Assembly (NCBI RefSeq): GCF_009696445.1
Contig: NZ_VULZ01000008.1
Location: forward strand, 62,001-126,000
DNA length: 64,000 nucleotides
Direction of reading: 5' to 3'
Source: Porcincola intestinalis
GTDB taxonomy: Bacteria > Bacillota > Clostridia > Lachnospirales > Lachnospiraceae
Shown here: positions 23,159 to 31,693 of the stretch, in pieces
How positions within the stretch are numbered: the first letter of the stretch is position 1
Layout of the letters: each line of letters opens with the position of its first letter
Program-made: the position numbers and the translations under genes
Notes under the pieces: generated by a model
Database searches by the model: none
Seen by the model: the letters and a program-made list of their open reading frames with translations, nothing else
Told to the model about the DNA's origin: nothing

Positions 23159-24556
23159 TTGAGTATGAGGGGACAAGTGCGCAGACAGGATGAGACGCAA
23201 CAATACAATGGCATCACGCAGGGCGTGATCTGGCAGCAGCTTCTGATCTTTTTCTTCCCGCTGCTGTTCGGCACATTCTTTCAGATGCTGTATAATACGA
23301 CCGACGCGGTGATTGTCGGTCGGTTTGTCGGGACGGTCGCCCTGTCAGCGATCGGAGGCGCGGCATCGCAGATCGTCAATGTGATTGTCGGCGCTTTTCT
23401 GGGGCTGGCTTCAGGTGCGTCCGTCGTCATTGCTCAGTACTTCGGGGCTAGGGATGATGAGAAGGTATCAGCGTCGGTTCATACCTCGATTGCGATGTCT
23501 GTGTTATTCGGCGCAGTATTTATGGTGGCAGGGATCCTGCTGGCGGACCCCATGCTGAAGGGCATGAATACGCCGGCAGATTCATTTGCAGACTCCAGAA
23601 TCTACATGCAGATCTATTTTGCCGGGATGGTGCCGAACCTGATCTACAACATGGGCGCCGGGATTCTCCGGGCAATCGGCGATTCAAAGCGGCCGTTGTA
23701 CTACCTGATTGTGTCCTGCCTTGCAAACATCGGACTCGATCTTCTGTTTGTTGCGGGATTGAAAATGGGCGTGTTCGGGGCTGCTCTGGCGACGATTCTC
23801 TGCCAGCTCCTCTCGGCGATCCTGGTGATGCAGTGCCTAATGAAGAGCCGGGAGAGCTATGGCGTCCGGCTTCGGGAGATCCGGATCAACAGACGCCAGA
23901 TGACCCGGATTCTGCAGATCGGGATTCCTGCGATGGTGCAGTCACTGTCATACTCGATCACGAATGTCATTCTGCAGGCGGCTGTCAACGGGTTCGGAAC
24001 GAATTATGTGGCAGCCTGGGCGGCCTGCGGCAAGGCGGACCAGGTTTTCTGGATGACCAGCAATTCGTTCGGTGTGGCTGTGACGACCTTCATCGGGCAG
24101 AATTATGGAGCCGGAAAGATGAAACGCGTCCGCAGGTGCATTCGTGAATCGCTGATCATCGATACGATCATTACGATCTCGCTCTCTCTGATACTCTGGT
24201 TCATGGCAGATATCCTGATCGGGCTGTTCACGACGGACCGGACCGTCATCGGACTTGGAAGGATGATGATGCACTTCTTCGTTCCATGCTACGTGACCTT
24301 TATTGCGATTGAAATCTTTTCGGATGTGCTGAGAGGCCTGGGAGATTCATTTGCACCGATGGTCATCTGTGTATCGGGGATCTGCGTGCTGCGGGTTCTG
24401 TGGGTTCTGATCGCGACGCGGGTCTGGCCGCAGTTCTCCACCCTGATGTGGAGCTATCCGGTGAGCTGGGTGCCGACCGGCATCCTGCTGGTGCTGTATT
24501 TCTGCCTGACGTGGGGGAGAAATGGAAAGCTGGCGGGTGCCGGAGACTCGCTCTGA
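23159..24556 (+). CDS. MATE family efflux transporter (copy 3)
   Basis: A 465-residue twelve-helix MATE protein. Markers are FFPLLFGTFFQMLYNTTDAV, VGRFVGTVALSAIGGAA, the loop YFGARDDEKVSASVH and the second-half loop IGQNYGAGKMKRVRRC. This is the subtype closest to copies 1 and 4 in its N-terminal FFQ(M/Q)LYN pattern. The start is taken as TTG 23159 with AAAGGGG upstream; ATG 23165 is almost equivalent. It probably forms one transcript with the phosphatase (55-base gap) and the small ORF and trmD downstream. Substrate unknown. Confidence 0.9.
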   Translation: MSMRGQVRRQDETQQYNGITQGVIWQQLLIFFFPLLFGTFFQMLYNTTDAVIVGRFVGTVALSAIGGAASQIVNVIVGAFLGLASGASVVIAQYFGARDDEKVSASVHTSIAMSVLFGAVFMVAGILLADPMLKGMNTPADSFADSRIYMQIYFAGMVPNLIYNMGAGILRAIGDSKRPLYYLIVSCLANIGLDLLFVAGLKMGVFGAALATILCQLLSAILVMQCLMKSRESYGVRLREIRINRRQMTRILQIGIPAMVQSLSYSITNVILQAAVNGFGTNYVAAWAACGKADQVFWMTSNSFGVAVTTFIGQNYGAGKMKRVRRCIRESLIIDTIITISLSLILWFMADILIGLFTTDRTVIGLGRMMMHFFVPCYVTFIAIEIFSDVLRGLGDSFAPMVICVSGICVLRVLWVLIATRVWPQFSTLMWSYPVSWVPTGILLVLYFCLTWGRNGKLAGAGDSL

Positions 24557-24626
24557 ACGACGGTCGAAGCGCCCGATGGACAGATCTCATATGTGTGATA
24601 GCTCATGAGAAGAAGGAGATGGCTTT

Positions 24627-24725
24627 ATGTGGAAATTTCTTGCCTGGATGATCATACTGGACATCGCTGCCTGGGCGGTGGAGGCGCTGATCTTCTATAC
24701 GCCGCGGCACGGACATCATTCCTGA
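24627..24725 (+). CDS. 32-residue predicted membrane protein
   Basis: MWKFLAWMIILDIAAWAVEA is followed by LIFYTPRHGHHS and a stop. AAGGAG lies 8 bases before the ATG, a strong site for so short a frame. A single hydrophobic segment (residues 4-23) and a His-containing tail are visible. It starts 70 bases after copy 3 of the MATE genes and ends 10 bases before trmD. Small membrane proteins of this kind can modulate transporters; function here is unknown. Confidence 0.55.
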   Translation: MWKFLAWMIILDIAAWAVEALIFYTPRHGHHS

Positions 24726-24735
24726 GCGGACGGAT

Positions 24736-25530
24736 ATGAAGATATCGGTACTGACAATTTTCCCGGAGATGTTTGACGGGTTCCTGAGGGAGCCGGTGAT
24801 CGCGAGGGCGGTCAGCCGCGGGACTGCTTCGATTGAGATTGTCGACATCCGAAGGTTTGCGGGCGGAAGCTTCAGACATATCGATGATGATACATATGGA
24901 GGCGGCGCCGGCATGGTCATGCGGGCACAGCCCATTCTGGATGCGCTGATGGCTGTACAGAAAGGCAACGGGCGGGCGGAGGATCTGACAGAAGACGCGG
25001 AAGGGTATGTCTGTGTCATGACACCGGCAGGGCGGCTGTACAGTCAGCAGACTGCCAGAAGGCTGGCGGAGAAGGAGCACCTGATTCTGATCTGCGGGCA
25101 TTATGAGGGCATTGACGAGCGTGTCATGCGTCATGCCGACGAAGAGATCTCCATCGGAGACTATATTCTGACCGGGGGTGAGCTTCCGGCGAAGGTTGTA
25201 ATGGATTCTGTGATCCGGCTGCTGGACGGGGTTCTCAGGAAAGAGAGCACGCAGAGAGAGTCATTTGAGGAAGGCCTGCTGGAGTATCCGCAGTACACAA
25301 AGCCTCTGGTTGTGGAAGGGGAGCCGGTTCCGGAAGCGCTGCTGACAGGGGATCATCAGAGGATAGAGGCGTGGCGGCTGAGACAGTCGCTGATCAGGAC
25401 CCTGAGGCGGAGACCGGATTTGCTCAGAAGGAGAGGACTGTCAGAGCGGGAACGGCACATGCTTGAGACGGAAGAGCTGACAGATGAAGAGAGACAGCTG
25501 CTTCGGACGATCCGGGAAACAGGCAGATGA
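24736..25530 (+). CDS. trmD: tRNA (guanine-37-N1)-methyltransferase
   Basis: A 264-residue TrmD, normal in length. The protein begins MKISVLTIFPEMFDGFL and has the DDTYGGGAGMVMRAQPI substrate loop. The trefoil-knot S-adenosylmethionine site (LILICGHYEGIDERV, then EISIGDYILTGGELPA) is intact, as is the C-terminal tRNA-binding domain (YPQYTKPLVVEG, GDHQRIEAWR). It methylates G37 of tRNAs that read CNN codons, preventing +1 frameshifting. It is usually in an operon with rimM, rpsP and rplS; here it is instead beside a MATE gene and an asparaginase, overlapping the latter's longest frame by 4 bases. The C-terminal tail (RRRPDLLRRRGLSERER...) is longer and more charged than usual. Confidence 0.97.
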   Translation: MKISVLTIFPEMFDGFLREPVIARAVSRGTASIEIVDIRRFAGGSFRHIDDDTYGGGAGMVMRAQPILDALMAVQKGNGRAEDLTEDAEGYVCVMTPAGRLYSQQTARRLAEKEHLILICGHYEGIDERVMRHADEEISIGDYILTGGELPAKVVMDSVIRLLDGVLRKESTQRESFEEGLLEYPQYTKPLVVEGEPVPEALLTGDHQRIEAWRLRQSLIRTLRRRPDLLRRRGLSERERHMLETEELTDEERQLLRTIRETGR

Positions 25531-25547
25531 CGAGAGGGAATTTCCAA

Positions 25548-26633
25548 ATGAAGCATATTCTTCTGATTGCGACCGGAGGCACCATTGCTTCCAAATATAC
25601 GAAGGACGGACTCAGTCCGGCGATCACGGCAAAGGAGCTTCTGACCTATATTCCGGCAGCGGGTGCGTTCTGCCGGATCGAGACGGTTCAGCCGTTCTTT
25701 CTGGACTCGACCAATGTCGGACCGGATCAGTGGCTGATCCTTTCGGATCTGATTGAGAAAAAATACGATCATTACGACGGGTTTGTGATCTGTCATGGGA
25801 CAGACACAATGGCGTACACGGCTGCCGCACTTTCCTACCTGGTTCAGAACAGCCGCAAGCCGATTGTGATTACCGGTGCGCAGAAGCCGATTGACCTGGC
25901 GGTCACGGACGCCAGGACGAATCTTCTGGACAGTCTTCGGTTTGTCTGTGATGAGCGTGCCTGCGGGGTCAACATTGTGTTTGGCGGTCAGGTGATCGCC
26001 GGGACAAGGGCAAAGAAGGAGCGCTCAAAGAGCTATAATGCATTCTCCAGCATCAACTATCCGACCATTGCGGTGATTCAGGATGACCGGATTGCCTTCT
26101 ACATCGATGACAAGTTCATGATTACAAGGCCACTGAAGGTTTATCACAAGCTTGACAGACGCGTCATGCTGCATAAACTGATTCCTGGGGAGGACGGCAG
26201 CCTGATCGACCTGATGCGGAGCCGTACGGACGCTGTGATCATCGAGTCTTTTGGCGTCGGGGGACTGCCGAACTGCACGCCGGCGCAGGGTGGCACTTTG
26301 CCGGATGCGCAGGCAGAAGGCGGAACGGCGTGTGTTCCCGGCGAGGATGCGCCGGTCAGCTACGCGGATGCCATCTCCAGATACATCGCGGATGGGAAGC
26401 AGGTCATCATGGCAACACAGGTTGTCCATGAGGGCAGTGACATGTCGGTGTATGAGGTCGGAAAGACGATGAAGAGTCGGTTCGATCTTCCGGAATCCTA
26501 CGACATGACACTGGAGGCCTGCGTGACGAAGACGATGTGGGCGCTTGGACAGACGAAGGATGCGGACAAGTTCCGTGAACTGTTCTACACGCCGATTGGC
26601 AGGGACTTGCTTTTTTCGCCGCTGAGACTGTGA
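25548..26633 (+). CDS. Type I L-asparaginase family protein
   Basis: A 361-residue asparaginase. The first catalytic Thr is in LIATGGTIASKY, the second in ICHGTDTMAYT, and the conserved ITGAQKP and TDARTNLLDSL segments follow. It hydrolyses asparagine to aspartate and ammonia; the absence of a signal peptide indicates a cytoplasmic, type I enzyme. An insertion of about 25 residues (TPAQGGTLPDAQAEGG...), absent from most relatives, lies before the final YADAISRYIADGKQV region. ATG 25548 matches the family start; an upstream ATG at 25527 overlaps the trmD stop (ATGA). Co-transcription with trmD is likely. Confidence 0.9.
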   Translation: MKHILLIATGGTIASKYTKDGLSPAITAKELLTYIPAAGAFCRIETVQPFFLDSTNVGPDQWLILSDLIEKKYDHYDGFVICHGTDTMAYTAAALSYLVQNSRKPIVITGAQKPIDLAVTDARTNLLDSLRFVCDERACGVNIVFGGQVIAGTRAKKERSKSYNAFSSINYPTIAVIQDDRIAFYIDDKFMITRPLKVYHKLDRRVMLHKLIPGEDGSLIDLMRSRTDAVIIESFGVGGLPNCTPAQGGTLPDAQAEGGTACVPGEDAPVSYADAISRYIADGKQVIMATQVVHEGSDMSVYEVGKTMKSRFDLPESYDMTLEACVTKTMWALGQTKDADKFRELFYTPIGRDLLFSPLRL

Positions 26634-26676
26634 AAGACGGGCAGAGCTGCAGGCGGACAAGAGAGGAGGAATGATT

Positions 26677-27849
26677 GTGTCAGTATCATTGAAGGAGTCC
26701 AGACTCGCGGCGGAGTCTGACGAGGAGAAGAATGAAAGCGAGAAGAGAGGCCGGACAATTGTCAGGACCAGCCTGATCGGGATTTTTGCCAATGTCCTGC
26801 TGGCAGGCTTCAAGGCGGTTGTGGGGGCGGCATCCGGATCTGTTGCCATCGTGATGGATGCTGTGAACAACCTGAGCGATGCGGCATCCTCGATCATTAC
26901 GATTGTCGGGACGAAGCTGGCGGGACGGCCGGCAGACAAGAAGCACCCGTTCGGCTATGGCCGGATGGAGTATCTGAGCGCGATGGTGATCTCTCTGATC
27001 GTGCTGTACGCCGGCATCACATCGCTTCAGGAGTCCGTTAAAAAGATCATCCATCCGCAGACGCCGGAGTACACGGCTGTGACGCTCGTGATTGTCGCGG
27101 TGGCAGTGCTTGTGAAGATTGTGCTTGGACGGTTTGTGAAGGCGACTGGCAAGAGGGTCAACTCCGATTCGCTGGTCAACTCCGGGCAGGACGCCATCAT
27201 GGATTCCGTGATCTCTGCCTCGACACTGGCGGCTGCGGCCATCTATCTGACAACGAACGTCTCGCTGGAGGCCTGGCTCGGCGCGGCAATTTCCGCTGTG
27301 ATCATCAAGTCCGGAATTGACATGCTGCGGGAAACCCTCTCGGAAATCCTGGGGGAGGAAGCGAGCGCGGATCTCGCAAGAAAAATCAAAGCCGATGTCT
27401 GTTCATTTCCGGAGGTCCGGGGAGCGTACGATCTGGTCCTCAACAACTATGGACCGGATGTCTATAATGGATCGATTCATGTCGAAGTGTGCGATACGTT
27501 GAACGCAGACGAAATAGACAGTCTGACAAGGGCAATTACAGCAAAGGTCTATCAAAAGGAGGGCGTACTGCTGACCGCTATCAGTGTGTATTCTTACAAT
27601 ACCAAGGATCTGGAGGTCACGCAGATGCGTGATAAGCTTGTCAGCATTCTTAAGGAGAACCCCAATGTGCTTCAGGTGCATGGTTTCTATGTCGAGAAAG
27701 AGAAGAAGGCGATGCGCTTTGATATGGTTGTCAGTTTCAATGAGAAGGACCGCGGGAAGCTCTATCAGGATATGCTGAGAAAGGCCAGAGAAGCCTTCCC
27801 GGACTATCATGTGACAGCCGCGATGGATACAGACTTCTCAGAAGAATAA
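26677..27849 (+). CDS. Cation diffusion facilitator family transporter (copy 1)
   Basis: A 390-residue CDF protein. Six membrane helices cover about residues 20-230; helix 2 has the metal-site pattern VMDAVNNLSDAASS and helix 5 SGQDAIMDSVIS. KKHPFGYGRMEYLSA lies between helices 2 and 3. The cytoplasmic C-terminal domain is long and repeats the metallochaperone-like fold (VRGAYDLVLNNYGPDVYNGS with HVEVCDTLNADE). It exports Zn, Mn, Fe or Co by proton exchange; the metal cannot be told. The start is GTG 26677, with AGGAGG 7 bases upstream; ATG 26671 is too close to that site. A terminator follows. Confidence 0.9.
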   Translation: MSVSLKESRLAAESDEEKNESEKRGRTIVRTSLIGIFANVLLAGFKAVVGAASGSVAIVMDAVNNLSDAASSIITIVGTKLAGRPADKKHPFGYGRMEYLSAMVISLIVLYAGITSLQESVKKIIHPQTPEYTAVTLVIVAVAVLVKIVLGRFVKATGKRVNSDSLVNSGQDAIMDSVISASTLAAAAIYLTTNVSLEAWLGAAISAVIIKSGIDMLRETLSEILGEEASADLARKIKADVCSFPEVRGAYDLVLNNYGPDVYNGSIHVEVCDTLNADEIDSLTRAITAKVYQKEGVLLTAISVYSYNTKDLEVTQMRDKLVSILKENPNVLQVHGFYVEKEKKAMRFDMVVSFNEKDRGKLYQDMLRKAREAFPDYHVTAAMDTDFSEE

Positions 27850-27871
27850 AGAGAATAGCAGGCGCTGCCCT

Positions 27872-27907
27872 CAGGCCGAGGCTCTTTGGAGCCCAGCCTG
27901 TTTTTTT
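27872..27907 (+). terminator. Intrinsic terminator after the CDF gene
   Basis: CAGGCCGAGGCTC (27872-27884) pairs with GAGCCCAGCCTG (27889-27900) with one bulge, followed by seven Ts (27901-27907). Confidence 0.85.
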
Positions 27908-27978
27908 ATGAAGTCGACTGCTCATCATCGAGTGCGGAGCGAGATGAAGGCTAAGTCACCGTATCGAGCAGGGAAGAG

Positions 27979-29325
27979 TCAATCTGCTCTTTTTGATTGG
28001 ATATCCTTCATGACATACAGGTATGCCAGTCCGGTGTAGACGCCGGCGGCAACCCAGGCGCTGGGATCGCTGACGGCAGCGAACAGATAAATACCTGTGT
28101 GGATGGCCAGCAGGGAGGCAACCAGACGGGCAGCCAGCTCCATTGCGCCGCCCAGCATCGGGAGCAGACCGTAGCCGCAGCCCTGCATCGTATTGCGGAA
28201 GATGAACAGCAGGGAGAGCGGAATATAGCAGAGCACACAGGCGCCGATGTACGGTGTTGCCCAGGGCAGAAGCTCCTGAATATTGGTCTGACTGTTGAAG
28301 AACAGACCGAGTGTATACGGAGTGAGGAACCAGACGATGAGGCCTTCGACAACGGAGAGCGCAGCGGAGAAGAGAGCGGCAGTCCGGACACCCTGGTGGA
28401 TGCGGTCAATCCGTCCTGCGCCATAGTTCTGTCCGCTGTAGGTGGCCATGGTCTGCCCCATCGAGACCATGCTCTGCGTCATGATATTCTGGAACTTCGA
28501 AGCCGATGTAAATGAAGCTACGGCGGTCGATCCGAAGGTGTTGATTGCGGACTGCTGAATCATGGTCCCGGAGGCTGTGATGGCGAACTGGAGCGCCATC
28601 GGCAGCCCGACATGGAGCTGGAAGGCTGTATCAGTCCTGCCGATGTACCATTCTTCCCTGTGCGGGATCAAGAGCTTTTCCTTCCTGCTGATGTAGAGGA
28701 AGCAGAGGGCAGCAGAGATGGCCTGGGAAATGTTGGTCGCGACGGCGGCGCCGCGGGTCCCCATGTGGAAGACGAGGATGAGCAGAAGATCCAGGAATAC
28801 GTTCAGAACAGCGGAGAACAGCAGGGTGAAAAGCGGAATCTTGCTGTTTCCGACCGCGCGCAGCAGTGAGCTGCCGAGATTGTAGAAGACGCAGCAGATA
28901 AGTCCCCACGCGATTGTGTAGATGTAGCTGTAGGCGTCCTCAAAGATGTCGGACGGCGTATTCATGAGATGCAGAATCTGTTTCATGAAGACAACAAAAA
29001 TGGCGGTGACAGTGGCAGCCGTGATCAGGGCAAGCAGAACCGCATTCGCCACCGAGCGGCGGGTACGCCGTTCATCCCCGGCACCGAAGGTCTGACTGGT
29101 CAGGACGGTGAAGCCGGTCGTCAGGCCGATCGCGAATCCCTGCATCAGAAACATGATGGTGCCGGTGGAGCCGACTGCGGCCAGGGCGGTCTGCCCGACG
29201 GTCCGTCCGACAATGATGGTGTCTGCCATGTTGTAGAGCTGCTGAAATATATTCCCGAGCATGAGCGGAAGCATAAACCGGATGATGATGGAAAAAGGAT
29301 TCCCTTTTGTCATGTTTGTCTGCAT
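27979..29325 (-). CDS. MATE family efflux transporter (copy 4)
   Basis: A 448-residue MATE protein. The N-terminus has MTKGNPFSIIIRFMLPLMLG and NIFQQLYNMADTIIVGRTVG, then SQTFGAGDERRTRRSVA. The second half has SGQNYGAGRIDRIHQGVR. The twelve-helix plan is normal. ATG 29325 is chosen because GAGGGGG lies about 9 bases upstream; the frame is open to 29364, and ATG 29313 is also possible. It runs convergently towards the CDF gene, whose terminator lies between them. It is divergent from the Nudix-GNAT fusion. Confidence 0.9.
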   Translation of the reverse strand: MQTNMTKGNPFSIIIRFMLPLMLGNIFQQLYNMADTIIVGRTVGQTALAAVGSTGTIMFLMQGFAIGLTTGFTVLTSQTFGAGDERRTRRSVANAVLLALITAATVTAIFVVFMKQILHLMNTPSDIFEDAYSYIYTIAWGLICCVFYNLGSSLLRAVGNSKIPLFTLLFSAVLNVFLDLLLILVFHMGTRGAAVATNISQAISAALCFLYISRKEKLLIPHREEWYIGRTDTAFQLHVGLPMALQFAITASGTMIQQSAINTFGSTAVASFTSASKFQNIMTQSMVSMGQTMATYSGQNYGAGRIDRIHQGVRTAALFSAALSVVEGLIVWFLTPYTLGLFFNSQTNIQELLPWATPYIGACVLCYIPLSLLFIFRNTMQGCGYGLLPMLGGAMELAARLVASLLAIHTGIYLFAAVSDPSAWVAAGVYTGLAYLYVMKDIQSKRAD

Positions 29326-29580
29326 AAGTCTGATCCCCCTCGCATGCTGCAGAATGTTCCCCACAGTCTTCCCTTCCGGATGCGGTCTTGAATGTGGTCT
29401 TCTTTCTTTGGTAAAACAGTGGTATCTTATGGGACAGTATATAGGTTGTCAATGCAGAACTTTGACCTTTTTCAAATGCGAAATTCCATGAATTTGACAT
29501 GGCAGGTGAAGAAACACATACCGGTGACCGAAGCGGATACGGACTGAAACGGCTTCTGAATGGAGAGATTGGAGAGAGCA

Positions 29581-30726
29581 ATGAGAGAAACATCCCTTGT
29601 CTATATCGTGAAGGATGAGAAGGTGCTGATGCTGCACCGGATCCGCAAGGAGAACGACGAGAACCATGGGAAATGGATTGGCGTCGGCGGTAAGTTTGAG
29701 CAGGGGGAGTGCCCCGAGGACTGTATGCGGAGAGAGGTGCTGGAGGAAACCGGACTTCATATCGACCGGTATCGCTATTGCGGAATCGTGACATTCCAGA
29801 ACGATGACGCGGAGACAGAGTTCATGCATCTGTTTCTGGTGACGGCATTTCATAAAGCAGGAGAAAATCAGCCCGGCGATGCCGGACAAAGCGCGGATGG
29901 CGAAGTCATCTCTTTTGAGGAGGGGGATCTGGCCTGGCTGCCAAAGGATCGTCTGACCCGGATTCCGCACTGGGCAGGCGACCGGATCTTCCTGTCGCTT
30001 ATTTTTGCGGAGCCTGAGGTGCCGTTCTTCTCCCTGAAGCTGGTTTACAGGAAGGGGGATCTGATCCGCGCTTCCCTGAATGAGCACAATTGTCTGGTCA
30101 CGGAAAGGCTGATACTGAGGCCATTTCTGGAGCGGGACGCTTGTTCCCTCTATGAGCAGGCGAAAAATCCGGCGATCGGCCTTCCTGCCGGCTGGCCGCC
30201 GCACAAAAGCCCGCAGGAGAGTCTGGGAGTCATCCGCAACGTTTTGAGCAGGCCGGAGGCCTATGCGATTGTTCTGCGCGATACCGCCGATCCGGTCGGC
30301 GCTGTCGCGCTTCAGAACTTCCGCCTCGCTGATGAAAACGGAAGCCTGCTGACCTTCTACGACGAGCGTAGGACAAAAAGCCCGCTAGTCTGTACCATGC
30401 CGGAGAGCGGAGAGGTGCAGCCGGGGGTTCAGTTTGAGGCGGAACTTGGCTACTGGCTCGGTGAGAAATACTGGGGAGCCGGTCTGATGACCGAGGCGGC
30501 GCAGGCTGTGATCGCCCATGGATTCCGGGATCTGAATCTTTCCAGAATCTGGTGCGGCTTCTACCGCGGAAATGAACGGTCAGCCGCGACGCAGAAGCGG
30601 CTGGGATTTCATTATCACCATGTAAACGGGAAGGCGGAGGTGAAGCTCCTTGGAGAAGTCCGGGAGGAGACTGTAAATGTGATGACAAGGGAAGAGTGGC
30701 TTGACGATCTTCCGCTTCGTGTATAA
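29581..30726 (+). CDS. Fusion of a Nudix hydrolase and a GNAT acetyltransferase
   Basis: A 381-residue two-domain protein. Residues 1-150 are a MutT-like Nudix hydrolase: the Nudix box reads GGKFEQGECPEDCMRREV followed by LEETGLHI, and the start RETSLVYIVKDEKVLMLHR is that of 8-oxo-dGTP diphosphatases. Residues 175-381 are a RimJ/RimL-type acetyltransferase (TERLILRPFLERDACSLYE, then ELGYWLGEKYWGAGLMTEAA). The first domain would clean oxidised nucleotides or hydrolyse another nucleoside diphosphate derivative; the second would acetylate an amine. Both domains look complete. GGAG stands 6 bases before ATG 29581. The same polypeptide having both activities is uncommon; no stop or frameshift separates the two. 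Confidence 0.9.
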   Translation: MRETSLVYIVKDEKVLMLHRIRKENDENHGKWIGVGGKFEQGECPEDCMRREVLEETGLHIDRYRYCGIVTFQNDDAETEFMHLFLVTAFHKAGENQPGDAGQSADGEVISFEEGDLAWLPKDRLTRIPHWAGDRIFLSLIFAEPEVPFFSLKLVYRKGDLIRASLNEHNCLVTERLILRPFLERDACSLYEQAKNPAIGLPAGWPPHKSPQESLGVIRNVLSRPEAYAIVLRDTADPVGAVALQNFRLADENGSLLTFYDERRTKSPLVCTMPESGEVQPGVQFEAELGYWLGEKYWGAGLMTEAAQAVIAHGFRDLNLSRIWCGFYRGNERSAATQKRLGFHYHHVNGKAEVKLLGEVREETVNVMTREEWLDDLPLRV

Positions 30727-30777
30727 AATAAAAAGAGATATGTTTAAACAATCCTTTCCGCAAGGGGGAGCGTGCCG

Positions 30778-31539
30778 ATGCCAAAATCCAAGTTTGAAGC
30801 CATATACCGGGAACTGAAGTCTGACATAGAGAGCGAGAAACTGCCGTATCAATCCCTGATGCCGTCCGAAAACCAGCTGATCATCCGGTTCAGCTGCAGC
30901 AGAAATACCGTCCGCAGGGCGATTGCCATGCTGGCGGAGGAAGGATACGTTCAGCCGATGCATGGGAGAGGGGTCCGCATCATTTACACCAGATCGGAAA
31001 AGCCCTCGTCCTTCCTGATCGGCGGAATCGAAACATTCCGGGAATCCGCACAGCGGAACAACCTGAAGACAACAACGAAGCTTGTGCTGTTCACGGAAAT
31101 TACGGCGGATGATCATGTCGCGAGGCGGACGGGCTTTCCGGTTGGGAAGGAGCTTTACTTTGTGCAGCGTGTCCGGCTGCTGGACGGGGAACCGTGCATC
31201 TTTGATGTCAGCGTCCTTGACAAGAGTCTTGTGCCGGGGCTGACGAAGGAGATCTGCGTTCATTCCATCTATCAGTATATTGAGAAGCAGCTGGGCATGC
31301 AGATTGTGATGAGCAAGCGCCAGATCACCGTCGAGCGGGTCACGCAGGTTGATGAGGAAAACCTGGTGCTGAACGGATATGACTGCCTCGGTGTGGTGAC
31401 CGGACAGACATTTAACTCGGAGGGCGTGATGTTCGAGTATACGGAATCACGGCACCGCCCGGATTACTTCTGCTTCCAGACGACGGCGATCCGCCACAAG
31501 GAGAAGATGGAGGATACCAGCTTCATGGAGGGGCACTGA
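30778..31539 (+). CDS. GntR family regulator with UTRA domain
   Basis: A 253-residue regulator of the HutC/TreR subfamily. The N-terminal winged helix (residues 1-70) has LMPSENQLIIRFSCSRNTV then RRAIAMLAEEGYVQPMHGRG. The rest is a UTRA ligand-binding domain (LYFVQRVRLLDGEPCIFDVS, and the terminal GQTFNSEGVMFEYTESRHRP). TreR-like proteins sense sugar phosphates, and a trehalose repressor is the nearest recognisable type. No sugar transport genes are adjacent, so the target is unknown. AAGGGGGAG lies 7 bases upstream of ATG 30778; GTG 30772 is possible. Confidence 0.88.
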   Translation: MPKSKFEAIYRELKSDIESEKLPYQSLMPSENQLIIRFSCSRNTVRRAIAMLAEEGYVQPMHGRGVRIIYTRSEKPSSFLIGGIETFRESAQRNNLKTTTKLVLFTEITADDHVARRTGFPVGKELYFVQRVRLLDGEPCIFDVSVLDKSLVPGLTKEICVHSIYQYIEKQLGMQIVMSKRQITVERVTQVDEENLVLNGYDCLGVVTGQTFNSEGVMFEYTESRHRPDYFCFQTTAIRHKEKMEDTSFMEGH

Positions 31540-31602
31540 GCAGAGACAGGAAACCACCGTATTACACCATATTTATATAGAATAAAGGCTTGATATATTG
31601 AG

Positions 31603-31641
31603 AAGGCGGGGAGATCGGATCAGTCCGAATCCCCGCCTTTT
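31603..31641. terminator. Bidirectional terminator between gntR and proA
   Basis: AAGGCGGGGA (31603-31612) pairs with TCCCCGCCTT (31630-31639), with an inner GGATCAGTCC hairpin, and TTTT at the right end. A run of As is less marked on the left. It lies between convergent genes and serves at least the + strand. Confidence 0.8.
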
Positions 31642-31693
31642 CCGGTCCTGTCTGAAAAGCTGGACCTGGATGGATACAGGATGGTGCTCAGTT

